Assembly (NCBI GenBank): GCA_946406115.1
Contig: OX291547.1
Coordinates: 11,537,001 to 11,601,000 of the forward strand
DNA from: Apoda limacodes
Taxonomy: Eukaryota > Arthropoda > Insecta > Lepidoptera > Limacodidae
Direction: 5' to 3'
DNA: 64,000 nt
The notes under the pieces were generated by a model, which did no database searches, was not told the origin of the DNA, and worked only from the letters and a program-made list of their open reading frames with translations. Shown here piece by piece: positions 47,421 through 58,620 of this stretch (position 1 is the stretch's first letter; every line of letters starts with the position of its first letter). A program made the translations under genes and the position numbers.

Positions 47421-47481
47421 TAGGTATCTCAAAGAAACAATCAATTTTTAACTCAAGTTGAAGTTCGTCGTCCGTAGCAAA

Positions 47482-48069
47482 ATGGAATTAACGCGAAAAG
47501 ATTTTAGGGCGATGACTTTTTATGATTTCAAAAGTTCACTGACTCCGCATGACTGCACTGCTGGTCTTCAAAATGCTTTTGGAAGGGAAGCACCTCATTT
47601 GAGCACTGTACTAGGTTGATACGCAGAATTTGATCGTGACCGTGTTTCTCTCCATGATGAAATTCGTGAATGTCAGCCTTCGACTGTGATCACTGAGAAA
47701 AATGTGGCTACTGTCAGGCAATTAATTGAAAAAAACCGCGTATCAACTATCAGGAGATTTAGAGATTGGTTTGAGACAAATTCAAAAAAACCTTACATCT
47801 ACATTTAAAAGTTAAAAAACTTAGTTGTAATAAACTCATCCCAGAAAAAAAACGGAGTCGTGTTGATTGTTGTAAGAAAATGTGGTTTAAGTACGATCAG
47901 TGACGTTATGACATTTTGACAGGAGAGGAAACTTGGATATATTGTTTGCATGCCGGAAAGAAAGCAACAGTCTTCTGTATGGGTGTTCGAAGGTAACAGC
48001 TAACCAACAAAATTGAGGCAGACGAGAAGCGTAGGCAAAAATGATTCCATTTCTTTTCCCGGACGGGTC
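47482..48069 (+). pseudogene. mariner transposase, N-terminal part
   Basis: ATG at 47482 begins 'MELTRKDFRAMTFYDFKSSL', a typical mariner start. It continues to 'AEFDRDRVSLHDEIRECQP' and 'VATVRQLIEKN', the paired helix-turn-helix DNA-binding region. There is an in-frame TGA at about 47617 before 'YAEFD', then frameshifts. The first catalytic block reads 'TGEETWI' near 47920 where the family has TGDE, so the Asp is replaced by Glu. The last residues before the insertion are in 'MIPFLF' or, in the mariner frame, 'FFSRTG'. Inactive for several independent reasons. Confidence 0.85.
48064..48069. repeat. Target-site duplication, left copy (cgggtc)
   Basis: Six bases immediately before the element end at 48070, identical to 56360-56365. 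Length 6 is the Polinton/Maverick size. Confidence 0.85.
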
Positions 48070-48670
48070 AGTAGAGGGGATTCGTTGGTTTTGGCGCACT
48101 TCCCCCCAACCTCAACCCCTCGCCTAAAAAAAAGCTCACCAATTTTTCTGCTTTGTACGACTAGCGCTTGACCACTCTCAAAACATCGTTGGTTCTGGCG
48201 CACTATCGTTGGTTCTGGCGCACTACCCTCCAACCTCAACTCGCCTAAAGAAAAGCTCACCAACTTTTCTGCTTTGTACGACTCGCGCTTGACCACTCTC
48301 AAAACATCGTTGGTTCTGGCTCACTACCCTCCAACCCCAACCCCTCGCCTAAAAACTTTTCTGCCCCCGCACGACTCGCGCTTGACCACTCTCAAAACCA
48401 CCCCTGTGTCTGGGGTGTGGCGACTCGCGCTTGACCACTCTCAAAACATCGTTGGTTCTGGCTCACTACCCTCCAACCCCAACCCCTCACCTAAAAACTT
48501 TTCTGCCCCGCACGACTCGCGCTTGACCACTCTCAAAACCACCCCTGTGTCTGGGGTGTGGCGACTCGCGCTTGACCACTCTCAAAACCACCCCTGTGTC
48601 TGGGGCTATGTCGACTCACGCAACCAACCCCTGTGTCTGGGGCTATGTCGACTCACGCTTGACCAAAACT
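48070..48670. repeat. Left terminal tandem array
   Basis: A 'gcgcttgaccactctcaaaa' core occurs six times (near 48163, 48286, 48379, 48427, 48518, 48567), followed by two shorter 'gtcgactcacgc' units. Intervening blocks are of two kinds: 'atcgttggttctggc' plus 'cctccaac', or 'cacccctgtgtctgggg'. The right end has only two core units, which accounts for the about 370-bp length difference between the arms. The open frame at 48274-48714 crosses the array and is not a gene. Confidence 0.85.
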
Positions 48671-49028
48671 ACTGCGTGACGTCACAGTGGCTCCTGTGTA
48701 TAACTTGTCTCTAGTTTTGTTATGTAATTTCATCATTATCGTAATGGGTTATCATGTTTTTCCCCGTTCATAATAAAGTTATTCCTATTTAATTACAATG
48801 ATGTTGGTGGTGACATTCCAAAAACTAGTCCCCCGAGGGTGTATCTCAAGATTTTAGGGGTGTGTCCACTCACGCTTTACAAAAACAACCTGGAGACGTG
48901 TCGGTTCACGCTTGATATGACTTGACATGTTATACCTACAGAAAATCTTCAATTCAAGTCGGTCGAAGTTTAAAGAGAAAAGCTGATAATAGTGTTAAAG
49001 ATTTACAACTAGCATTGACGTCATCATG

Positions 49029-52000
49029 ATGTGTCAAATATGTGATTTACAGGTTAAGCAAAGATTCTATGCTCAGCACTTACGATCTAAGAAACACAAA
49101 TAGAAATGTCTTATTCTTAATCATAATTTACTTTATGTGTCTGTTATATCACTCGTGAAGTATTTATAGCATCAATTGAAGAATCAATACTATTTTATTA
49201 TTCATGCAGATTTTGATCAGGAAACAAAAGATTTAAAAAATTCTTTTGAATTTTTAAATTTGACTATTAGGAATTGGATAAAAAATGGTGAATTAGAAAA
49301 TTATTCAGAACCTTTAAGTGATGACATTAAAAATAAAATGTGTAATGACACATAGTGATTTAGAAAAAAAAGAAAATGTAGACCTTAAAAAAAAAAAAAA
49401 AAAACAGTTTTTAGAAATGCATGTTAATAAGTTTAATCCCTTACGGGGATCTTCGTATATTCGTAAAAAAGAACGATCAACAATGTTTTAAGAGGACTAT
49501 ATCCTGCAAATACACATTCCGATAGGGTATCATCATACTTGAGGCATTAAAATAAACTAACGTTTAATAATATTCAGTTCCCAATCAAATTATCTGATAT
49601 ACCCAAGGTAGAAAAACAAAATGACATTAGCATTAATATGTTTGAATTAGAGTTTAACAAAGAAAAAAAAACTTTACAAAATGTTCTAATTAATTACAAA
49701 TTAACTTATTATTTTTAAACAACGGTTGAAATGGTCATTATTGTATTTATCACGCTTGGTAAATAAACAAATAACAAATTGAAATGACACTATTCATATC
49801 TGGGCCGGTTGCCGTAACTATTTTTAATCTAAAGTTAATTTAATTAATCACCAGAAACATGAATGTGCTCAAATTTTTACTGAATAACTAGGAATTCATA
49901 AAAAGGAAAAATATTGGTTTAATAGGGAAACAAATAATGATGAAATCTATTTTGATAAATTTCAAAGAATATTAAAATTACATTTTATAATATATGCAGA
50001 CTTTGTAGCTCATTTAAAACCCTCCTATTGTCACCTATTGTGTCCCTGATCCATCGAAGTCATATACGTAAACAATACATGAACATGTAGTTTGTTCTTA
50101 TGGATAATATATAAAATGTTCATATGATGATAAACTGTCTATATACAGAACATACTCAGAGCCTAATTGTACAAAAATGTTTATGGAAAGCATTAACAAA
50201 GATATTAGCAATATACATAGGATAAATTGTTTTCAAAAATGTCCACTTTCTTTAACTAATGAAGAGAAGGAATCTATAAGAAAATCGCAATTATGTTATA
50301 TTAGGTGATGAAATCACAGTAGACTATGACTGGAATACTAGTAATTTTAGAGGTGTTAGTCACGAATTATTTAGTAGCACAAAGTATCGTGTTCCATTTT
50401 TCATTCCTATTCTATTTCACAATCTAAACAATTATGATGCTCATTTTATTGTTCATGCTTTGAATTTTAAAGATTGAGAAATAAAAATAATTCCGCAAAA
50501 TAAGTAAAAATATAATTCATTCTCATGTAAACCTAATATGTCGTATAGTTCATTTGCGGTTTTTAGATTATTTTTAATTTATGATCTACTAGAGTTTAGA
50601 TATATAGAATATTATATAAAGACCAATTTGCAGAATTAAGAAATCAATTACAAACGAATTTTAATAAACTTATTAGGAAAGGTGTTTTTCTTCATGAATT
50701 TGTTAATTCTTATGAGTCCTTAAAAATTACATCTCTTCCAAATCAAGACGCTTTCTTTAACTCTTTAATACCAGTGTATCAAATTATAATTATAAACATG
50801 CTCAAAACGATGTCAGCCCAATTTAAATTTAAAAATATGTTGGAATATTCCAATCTATATTTAAGAACTTATGTAATGCTACTCACTGATATTTCTGATA
50901 ACTTTAGAATTTTTATATCTAATGTGATATAATTGTAATTATTTATTTTCTTCTTTTTACACTAAGCTGTACACCTATCTATAATATATTTTTGCCACGG
51001 AAAATGAGCTCTATTTTAAAATTAACCTGTAACCTTAAGTACCCTGAACATTTACATGATCTTAATTCAGATTTACCTTTATGCCCTGAAAAACATTGTA
51101 AACGATTACAGTAAAGATAAGAAATTAGTATCAAAGTTTTATAATAAAACTAAAATATAATTTACTATAGAAATCTCAAACAATGTTTACAACTTACTAT
51201 GAAGTTAATTAGGGTTCATAGAGTTTTACAGTTTAAGCATAGTCCTTAGTTGAAATATATATAGATTTAAATACACAAGTAGGAACTACAGCTAAAAGTG
51301 ACTGAAAAAGATTTTTATAAATAATACATTCTTTGGTAAAATATGGAAAATGTTGACAAACGTGTATTTGTGAAAAAAAGATATTTATTTGGAGAATTAT
51401 AAGTCGTGTCTATGTATCACAAATGTAAATAGTTCACGTGCAGAATTCGAAGTGTGAAACATACTATTTTACACAAAAAATTAAAAAAAAATTGTTGTAG
51501 ACTTTTAGTTCTCCAAATAAATCTCTTTTTTTTTGTCACACTTTTCTTGAAAACTTTAGATTCGGCAATTACTTTAAAGATTGAGAAATAAAAATAATTC
51601 CGCAAAATAAGTAAAAATATATTTCATTCTCAAATAAACCTAATATGTCGTATAGTTCATTTGCGGTTTTTAGATTATTTTTAATTTATGATCTACTAGA
51701 GTTTAGATATATAGATGTTATATAAAGACCAATTTGCAGAATTAAGAAATCAATTACAAACGAATTTTAATAAACTTATTAGGAAAGGTGTTTTTCTTCA
51801 TGAATTTGTTAATTCTTATGAGTCCTTAAAAATTACATCTCTTCCAAATCAAGACGCTTTCTTTAACTCTTTAATACCAGTGTATCTAATTATAATAATA
51901 AACATGCTCAAAACGATGTCAGCTCAATTTAAATGTAAAAATATGTTGGAATATTCCAATCTATATTTAAGAACTTATGTAATGCTACTCACTGATATTT

Positions 52001-52029
52001 CTGATAACTTTAGAATTTTTTATATCTAA
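49029..52029 (+). pseudogene. Protein-primed family B DNA polymerase, N-terminal and exonuclease part, left arm
   Basis: Many frameshifts and stops, but the order of motifs is clear. A C2H2-like block 'CQICDLQVKQRFYAQHLRSK' plus 'KH' at 49032-49097 (C-x2-C-x11-H-x5-H) is followed by a stop. 'FNPLRGSSYIRKK' lies near 49433. 'HFIIYADFVAHLK' at 49981-50019 corresponds to Exo I, with the Glu of D-x-E replaced by Val. 'ILFHNLNNYDAHFIVHAL' near 50408 is Exo II. 'YKDQFAELRNQLQTNFNKLI' to 'VNSYESLKITSLPNQDAF' is the region after Exo II, intact as a 104-codon frame at 51715-52029. Exo III and the palm (including the Tyr-x-Asp-Thr-Asp block) are absent. The enzyme would extend a protein primer at linear DNA ends; none could be made here. 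50466-51125 and 51576-52205 are direct repeats, so the last segment is present twice. Confidence 0.78.
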
Positions 52030-52241
52030 TGTGATATAATTGTAATTATTTATTTTCTTCTTTTTACACTAAGCTGTACACCTATCTATAATATATTTTT
52101 GCCACGGAAAATGAGCTCTATTTTAAAATTAACCTGTAACCTTAAGTACCCTGAACATTTACATGATCTTAATTCAGATTTACCTTTATGCCTGAAAAAC
52201 ATATTACACAAAAAAAAAAAAAAACTTGTTGTAGACTTATA

Positions 52242-52556
52242 TAAATACTTAACCATTGTTTTTTATCTTTATAATATTCAAGTTTCGTTTTATTAAAGTT
52301 TAATAATAAAGTAACTATAAATGTTATCACTAGGATAGTCTAAAGTATCGAAAAAAAAAGTGCATGGTATAATAATGAAAGTTATACATCAAATTTTTAT
52401 ATTTCCAATATACAAAATCGTAACAAGTATTTCGAGAGTCCTACAGACTTCACAAAAATTAATAAAACTTGTTGTAGATTTATAATTGCTTGATGTAATT
52501 GCCGAATCTAAAGTTTTCAAGAAAATTGTGACAAAAAAGAGATTTATTTGGAGAAC
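52242..52556. other. Unpaired centre of the palindrome
   Basis: About 315 bp, AT-rich, no gene. Its right part (52498-52556, 'aattgccgaatctaaagttt') repeats sequence also found inside both arms (inverse of 51493-51575; 53228-53300), so the centre itself is built from rearranged arm sequence. Confidence 0.65.
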
Positions 52557-52768
52557 TATAAGTCTACAACAAGTTTATTTATTTTTTTGTGTAATATGTT
52601 TTTCAGGCATAAAGGTAAATCTGAATTAAGATCATGTAAATGTTCAGGGTACTTAAGGTTACAGGTTAATTTTAAAATAGAGCTCATTTTGCATGGCAAA
52701 AATATATTATAGATAGGTGTACAGCTTAGTGTAAAAAGAAGAAAATAAATAATTACAATTATATCACA

Positions 52769-55700
52769 TTAGATATAAAAAATTCTAAAGTTATCAGAAA
52801 TATCAGTGAGTAGCATTACATAAGTTCTTAAATATAGATTGGAATATTCCAACATATTTTTACATTTAAATTGAGCTGACATCGTTTTGAGCATGTTTAT
52901 TATTATAATTAGATACACTGGTATTAAAGAGTTAAAGAAAGCGTCTTGATTTGGAAGAGATGTAATTTTTAAGGACTCATAAGAATTAACAAATTCATGA
53001 AGAAAAACACCTTTCCTAATAAGTTTATTAAAATTCGTTTGTAATTGATTTCTTAATTCTGCAAATTGGTCTTTATATAACATCTATATATCTAAACTCT
53101 AGTAGATCATAAATTAAAAATAATCTAAAAACCGCAAATGAACTATACGACATATTAGGTTTATTTGAGAATGAAATATATTTTTACTTATTTTGCGGAA
53201 TTATTTTTATTTCTCAATCTTTAAAGTAATTGCCGAATCTAAAGTTTTCAAGAAAAGTGTGACAAAAAAAAGAGATTTATTTGGAGAACTAAAAGTCTAC
53301 AACAAATTTTTTTTAATTTTTTGTGTAAAATAGTATGTTTCACACTTCGAATTCTGCACGTGAACTATTTACATTTGTGATACATAGACACGACTTATAA
53401 TTCTCCAAATAAATATCTTTTTTTCACAAATACACGTTTTTCAACATTTTCCATATTTTACCAAAGAATGTATTATTTATAAAAATCTTTTTCAGTCACT
53501 TTTAGCTGTAGTTCTTACTTGTGTATTTAAATCTATATATATTTCAACTAAGGACTATGCTTAAACTGTAAAACTCTATGAACCCTAATTAACTTCATAG
53601 TAAGTTGTAAACATTGTTTGAGATTTCTATAGTAAATTATATTTTAGTTTTATTATAAAACTTTGATACTAATTTCTTATCTTTACTGTAATCGTTTACA
53701 ATGTTTTTCAGGGCATAAAGGTAAATCTGAATTAAGATCATGTAAATGTTCAGGGTACTTAAGGTTACAGGTTAATTTTAAAATAGAGCTCATTTTCCGT
53801 GGCAAAAATATATTATAGATAGGTGTACAGCTTAGTGTAAAAAGAAGAAAATAAATAATTACAATTATATCACATTAGATATAAAAATTCTAAAGTTATC
53901 AGAAATATCAGTGAGTAGCATTACATAAGTTCTTAAATATAGATTGGAATATTCCAACATATTTTTACATTTAAATTGGGCTGACATCGTTTTGAGCATG
54001 TTTATAATTATAATTTGATACACTGGTATTAAAGAGTTAAAGAAAGCGTCTTGATTTGGAAGAGATGTAATTTTTAAGGACTCATAAGAATTAACAAATT
54101 CATGAAGAAAAACACCTTTCCTAATAAGTTTATTAAAATTCGTTTGTAATTGATTTCTTAATTCTGCAAATTGGTCTTTATATAATATTCTATATATCTA
54201 AACTCTAGTAGATCATAAATTAAAAATAATCTAAAAACCGCAAATGAACTATACGACATATTAGGTTTACATGAGAATGAATTATATTTTTACTTATTTT
54301 GCGGAATTATTTTTATTTCTCAATCTTTAAAATTCAAAGCATGAACAATAAAATGAGCATCATAATTGTTTAGATTGTGAAATAGAATAGGAATGAAAAA
54401 TGGAACACGATACTTTGTGCTACTAAATAATTCGTGACTAACACCTCTAAAATTACTAGTATTCCAGTCATAGTCTACTGTGATTTCATCACCTAATATA
54501 ACATAATTGCGATTTTCTTATAGATTCCTTCTCTTCATTAGTTAAAGAAAGTGGACATTTTTGAAAACAATTTATCCTATGTATATTGCTAATATCTTTG
54601 TTAATGCTTTCCATAAACATTTTTGTACAATTAGGCTCTGAGTATGTTCTGTATATAGACAGTTTATCATCATATGAACATTTTATATATTATCCATAAG
54701 AACAAACTACATGTTCATGTATTGTTTACGTATATGACTTCGATGGATCAGGGACACAATAGGTGACAATAGGAGGGTTTTAAATGAGCTACAAAGTCTG
54801 CATATATTATAAAATGTAATTTTAATATTCTTTGAAATTTATCAAAATAGATTTCATCATTATTTGTTTCCCTATTAAACCAATATTTTTCCTTTTTATG
54901 AATTCCTAGTTATTCAGTAAAAATTTGAGCACATTCATGTTTCTGGTGATTAATTAAATTAACTTTAGATTAAAAATAGTTACGGCAACCGGCCCAGATA
55001 TGAATAGTGTCATTTCAATTTGTTATTTGTTTATTTACCAAGCGTGATAAATACAATAATGACCATTTCAACCGTTGTTTAAAAATAATAAGTTAATTTG
55101 TAATTAATTAGAACATTTTGTAAAGTTTTTTTTTCTTTGTTAAACTCTAATTCAAACATATTAATGCTAATGTCATTTTGTTTTTCTACCTTGGGTATAT
55201 CAGATAATTTGATTGGGAACTGAATATTATTAAACGTTAGTTTATTTTAATGCCTCAAGTATGATGATACCCTATCGGAATGTGTATTTGCAGGATATAG
55301 TCCTCTTAAAACATTGTTGATCGTTCTTTTTTACGAATATACGAAGATCCCCGTAAGGGATTAAACTTATTAACATGCATTTCTAAAAACTGTTTTTTTT
55401 TTTTTTTTTAAGGTCTACATTTTCTTTTTTTTCTAAATCACTATGTGTCATTACACATTTTATTTTTAATGTCATCACTTAAAGGTTCTGAATAATTTTC
55501 TAATTCACCATTTTTTATCCAATTCCTAATAGTCAAATTTAAAAATTCAAAAGAATTTTTTAAATCTTTTGTTTCCTGATCAAAATCTGCATGAATAATA
55601 AAATAGTATTGATTCTTCAATTGATGCTATAAATACTTCACGAGTGATATAACAGACACATAAAGTAAATTATGATTAAGAATAAGACATTTCTATTTGT

Positions 55701-55770
55701 GTTTCTTAGATCGTAAGTGCTGAGCATAGAATCTTTGCTTAACCTGTAAATCACATATTTGACACATCAT
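52769..55770 (-). pseudogene. Protein-primed family B DNA polymerase, same part, right arm
   Basis: Mirror copy of 49029-52029. The 104-codon frame at 53083-52769 is identical in translation to 51715-52029. The duplicated segment is at 52600-53223 and 53707-54333. A few substitutions separate the arms (for example 'gccacgg' at 52101 against 'gccatgc' on the inverse of 52694, and 'tttaaattta' at 50821 against 'tttaaatgta' on the inverse of 53970). So the two arms have existed separately for some time, or differ by assembly noise. Confidence 0.78.
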
Positions 55771-56129
55771 GATGACGTCAATGCTAGTTGTAAATCTTTA
55801 ACACTATTATCAGCTTTTCTCTTTAAACTTCGACCGACTTGAATTGAAGATTTTCTGTAGGTATAACATGTCAAGTCATATCAAGCGTGAACCGACACGT
55901 CTCCAGGTTGTTTTTGTAAAGCGTGAGTGGACACACCCCTAAAATCTTGAGATACACCCTCGGGGGACTAGTTTTTGGAATGTCACCACCAACATCATTG
56001 TAATTAAATAGGAATAACTTTATTATGAACGGGGAAAAACATGATAACCCATTACGATAATGATGTAATTACATAACAAAACTAGAGACAAGTTATACAC
56101 AGGAGCCACTGTGACGTCACGCAGTAGTT

Positions 56130-56359
56130 TTGGTCAAGCGTGAGTCGACATAGCCCCAGACACAGGGGTTGGTTGCGTGAGTCGACATAGCCCCAGACAC
56201 AGGGGTGGTTTTGAGAGTGGTCAAGCGCGAGTCGCCACACCCCAGACACAGGGGTGGTTTTGAGAGTGGTCAAGCGCGAGTCGTGCGGGGCAGAAAAGTT
56301 TTTAGGTGAGGGGTTGGGGTTGGGGGGAAGTGCGCCAGAACCAACGAATCCCCTCTACT
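56130..56359. repeat. Right terminal tandem array
   Basis: Inverse of the left array with two 'gcgcttgaccactctcaaaa' cores (near 56210-56230 and 56258-56280) and two 'cccctgtgtctgggg' blocks next to the shorter units. Confidence 0.8.
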
Positions 56360-56365
56360 CGGGTC
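56360..56365. repeat. Target-site duplication, right copy (cgggtc)
   Basis: Follows the right end at 56359. Removing one copy restores the mariner 'FFSRTG' reading frame into 'CTISLEE'. Confidence 0.85.
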
Positions 56366-56691
56366 CTGTCTGCACGATCTCACTAGAAGAACAAAGGGCA
56401 GATAATGCTTAGTTGTACACCACCATTTATTTGCCTAGTGTCTTTGAAACAGTTAGGAAAAAACGACCAAGAAGTCGCATCCTATTGCACCATGACAATG
56501 CTTCGGCACACACCGCGAACAAGACAAAGTCATTTTTGGCTTCTGAAAAGATAGAGCTAGTAACCCAACCCGCATTTAGTCCATACCTGGCACCATGCGA
56601 TTTCTTTTTTCTAGCAAAAAAATCAAGATTTGACGAGAGGTATGACATTAACGGGGCCGAAAGAGGCCGTGCTAGTTCAACCAGCACGTGA
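56360..56691 (+). pseudogene. mariner transposase, C-terminal part
   Basis: Continues the protein from the left part after the insertion: 'CTISLEEQRADNA', a stop, then 'LYTTIYLPSVFETVRKKRP'. The second catalytic Asp is in 'LLHHDNASAHTA', and the third in 'LAPCDFFF' is exactly 34 residues later, so the D34D pair is intact. The frame ends at TGA 56689-56691. The family's usual C-terminal continuation (a 'WFDR'-like block) is visible in another frame near 56735, so a late frameshift cut the end. Confidence 0.88.
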
Positions 56692-56845
56692 AAAAACATG
56701 CCCTTAGACCAATGGTCCTTGTGTTTTCAAAAATGGTTTGACCGAGTGAAAATGTCATGGAAAATACTTCAAATGGCAGTAAATATATTATTTTACATGT
56801 AAATTGTTTTATTAATGACTCAAAACTTTCAGTCTAGGTACCTCA

Positions 56846-57674
56846 CGTATACCTAGCTGTATAAGTGCCTAGATCTATACGTGTGACAAGGCTACAACCA
56901 TCACAAGCCGAAGTCAAACAAATATCTCTTTTTTAAAAATAACAATAAGACATATTGTGTGACTAACAACACAATCGTTATAAAATCAGCGATGCGTTAT
57001 AAATTCAGCCTTCACTGAACATGGATGCAGCATTCGTCCACTTCGTTGAACACGATCGAAAACAAACTGCACACCAATCGTTACGTTCGACGTTCCCCTA
57101 ACCATTCATGTGAATACTTTATGCCCATGTTTTATTATTTTATTTTATTGAACAAACTTGACCATATTTCTGTTAGAAGATAAATAAAACCACTTACTTT
57201 ATTTAAGTTTTATCCGGTAAACAATTACTGAATTCTATATGACGGTCATAAATTACCCACAACTCATATAGGCATTTTATATTAAATAAAAATTTCCTTT
57301 TATTTAAATTATTATCTAAAAGAGTCTATGAACGACACAACTTGCACACGATCCGTAGGGCCGATCGGTAGAGTCCCTAACGCTTGGTTTCGCTAACACA
57401 TCGGGCTTAACACCCAACTTGCCTATTGTCATCCCGATCGGTCCTGACACACATTATCCTTTTTTTAACGAATAATTTAATTCTAATAAAATATATATAC
57501 ATATTATCCGTATGTTCATCATTTGTCTACATGGAGAAAATTAGCGCTGGCGCACACTTCAGGTGTCTCGGATTCGTTTATCGAATCAGGGGCTTTAGAC
57601 AAGTTAAAATCGAAAAAGCATGCAGAATCGATATAGACAGAGCGTTTTCAAAACAATCGTGGTAGATTATTCCT
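56846..57674. other. Unannotated stretch
   Basis: No supported gene. The frame at 57426-57665 shows no domain. Confidence 0.45.
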
Positions 57675-58484
57675 CACTAGCTGCCCGTCCCGGCTTCGCA
57701 CAGGTGGACTTTTATTTTTTAAACATTTTGGGATAAACGTAGAGTAAATGTACCTATCTTTATACATGACATGAGTAGTTTTTATTCAAATTACAATTTA
57801 TATTTTATCCATAAACCTATTTATATTCTCAAAGTTCTTCTCAAAATTAAATATTCAATGTTGGTGTCCGCTGCGTAGGGAGGGAGGGGGCGACCGCGCG
57901 TATATCACGGGGCGCGGCGGTGTTTATTTTTCTATTAGTATTTTGTTTAGATTGACATTTTTAAATTTGTAATATCTTTTGAATGGAATGTCTGATTTGA
58001 ATAAATTATCTATAGGTATTGAAACAGTCTTGAATACGAAATGATTTATTTGGATAAGGATTAATACAAACGTATGCATAACTTCGGCATTTCTTTCAAC
58101 TTTTTAAATGTTAAAAAGTAGTTATAGTGACATAACTACAATAGTTGGACATGTGGTATCGCGAAGTGTTTATAGATATTGCTATGTTCTTACATTTTGT
58201 GTAACGTGTTTTTTGTTCTATTATCAATAGTTTCCGCCGCGCATACGATGAAAGATATTTTATGGCTATTTTTTTTACACATTGGGTTATATTATTGAAG
58301 TTTTAGTAGAGATCCCTTTTTCTATCAAGTAAGTAATAAATATAGCTTATGTTACACAGGGATAATGTAGCATTCTTTGCTCTATATAATACTACTAGCT
58401 GCTGCCCGCGCGTCGTCTACGCGAACGCTATACTATTACATCACTTTTTGTGAACGAAACCATAGCGCGATCTAATTCGACGCC
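57675..58484. repeat. Lepidopteran-type dispersed repeat (family H)
   Basis: Begins 'ctagctgcccgtcccggctt' and contains 'gaaacagtcttgaatacgaa', 'cataacttcggcatttct', 'ggacatgtggtatcgcgaag' and, near 58392, 'ctagctgctgcccgcgcg', a second start-like block. I associate this sequence with dispersed lepidopteran repeats. No partner inside the window confirms the limits. Confidence 0.45.
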
Positions 58485-58620
58485 AACGCCATCTAGTTAG
58501 CAAATAGGAAACATTTTTATATGGTGAAATATTATAACACAAGTCATACATAAGCTATGACTTGTGTTATAATATTTCACCATATAAAAATGTTTCCTAT
58601 TTGCTAACTAGATAGCGTTG
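58485..58620. repeat. Near-perfect hairpin, 65-bp arms, 7-bp loop
   Basis: 58491-58548 pairs perfectly with 58556-58613. With one mismatch the arms extend to 58485 and 58620. The loop is 'cataagc'. The centre of the hairpin is where the inverted duplication at 60903-61894 ends (equivalent base 58543). Confidence 0.9.

Larger units (their letters stand above)
48070..56359. mobile_element. Palindromic Polinton/Maverick-like element, arms 4.17 and 3.80 kb
   Basis: 48070-52241 is the reverse complement of 52557-56359 at roughly 98-99% by eye. The unpaired centre is about 315 bp (52242-52556). The termini are 'agtagaggggattcgttgg' and its inverse, that is AG at the left end and CT at the right end, flanked by a 6-bp duplication. 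Both fit Polinton/Maverick elements. Each arm carries tandem terminal repeats, then a GTGACGTCAC palindrome (48676-48685; 56111-56120), then a decayed protein-primed DNA polymerase from its N-terminus through the exonuclease region. Integrase, packaging ATPase, protease and capsid genes of complete Polintons are absent. This is a shortened, head-to-head derivative: two copies of the same element end facing outward. Related endogenous virus-like elements (adintovirus type) share this polymerase. Confidence 0.82.
47421..56845 (+). mobile_element. mariner element split by an 8.3-kb palindromic insertion
   Basis: Left part about 47421-48063, right part about 56360-56845. Possible terminal repeats start with 'aggtatctcaaag' (47422) and, inverted, 'aggtacctagactg' (56843), but the match is loose and the ends are approximate. 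Without the insertion and one 6-bp target copy the element would be about 1.13 kb, close to usual mariner size. Confidence 0.75.

Noticed and set aside
48274..48714. 146-codon open frame
   Set aside because: It crosses the terminal tandem array; its repetitive peptide is a consequence of the repeat units.
48070..56359. Pure assembly artefact as the explanation of the palindrome
   Set aside because: Both outer ends, the 6-bp duplication and the restored mariner frame on the two sides require a real insertion with two ends; raw reads are still needed to prove the full internal symmetry.
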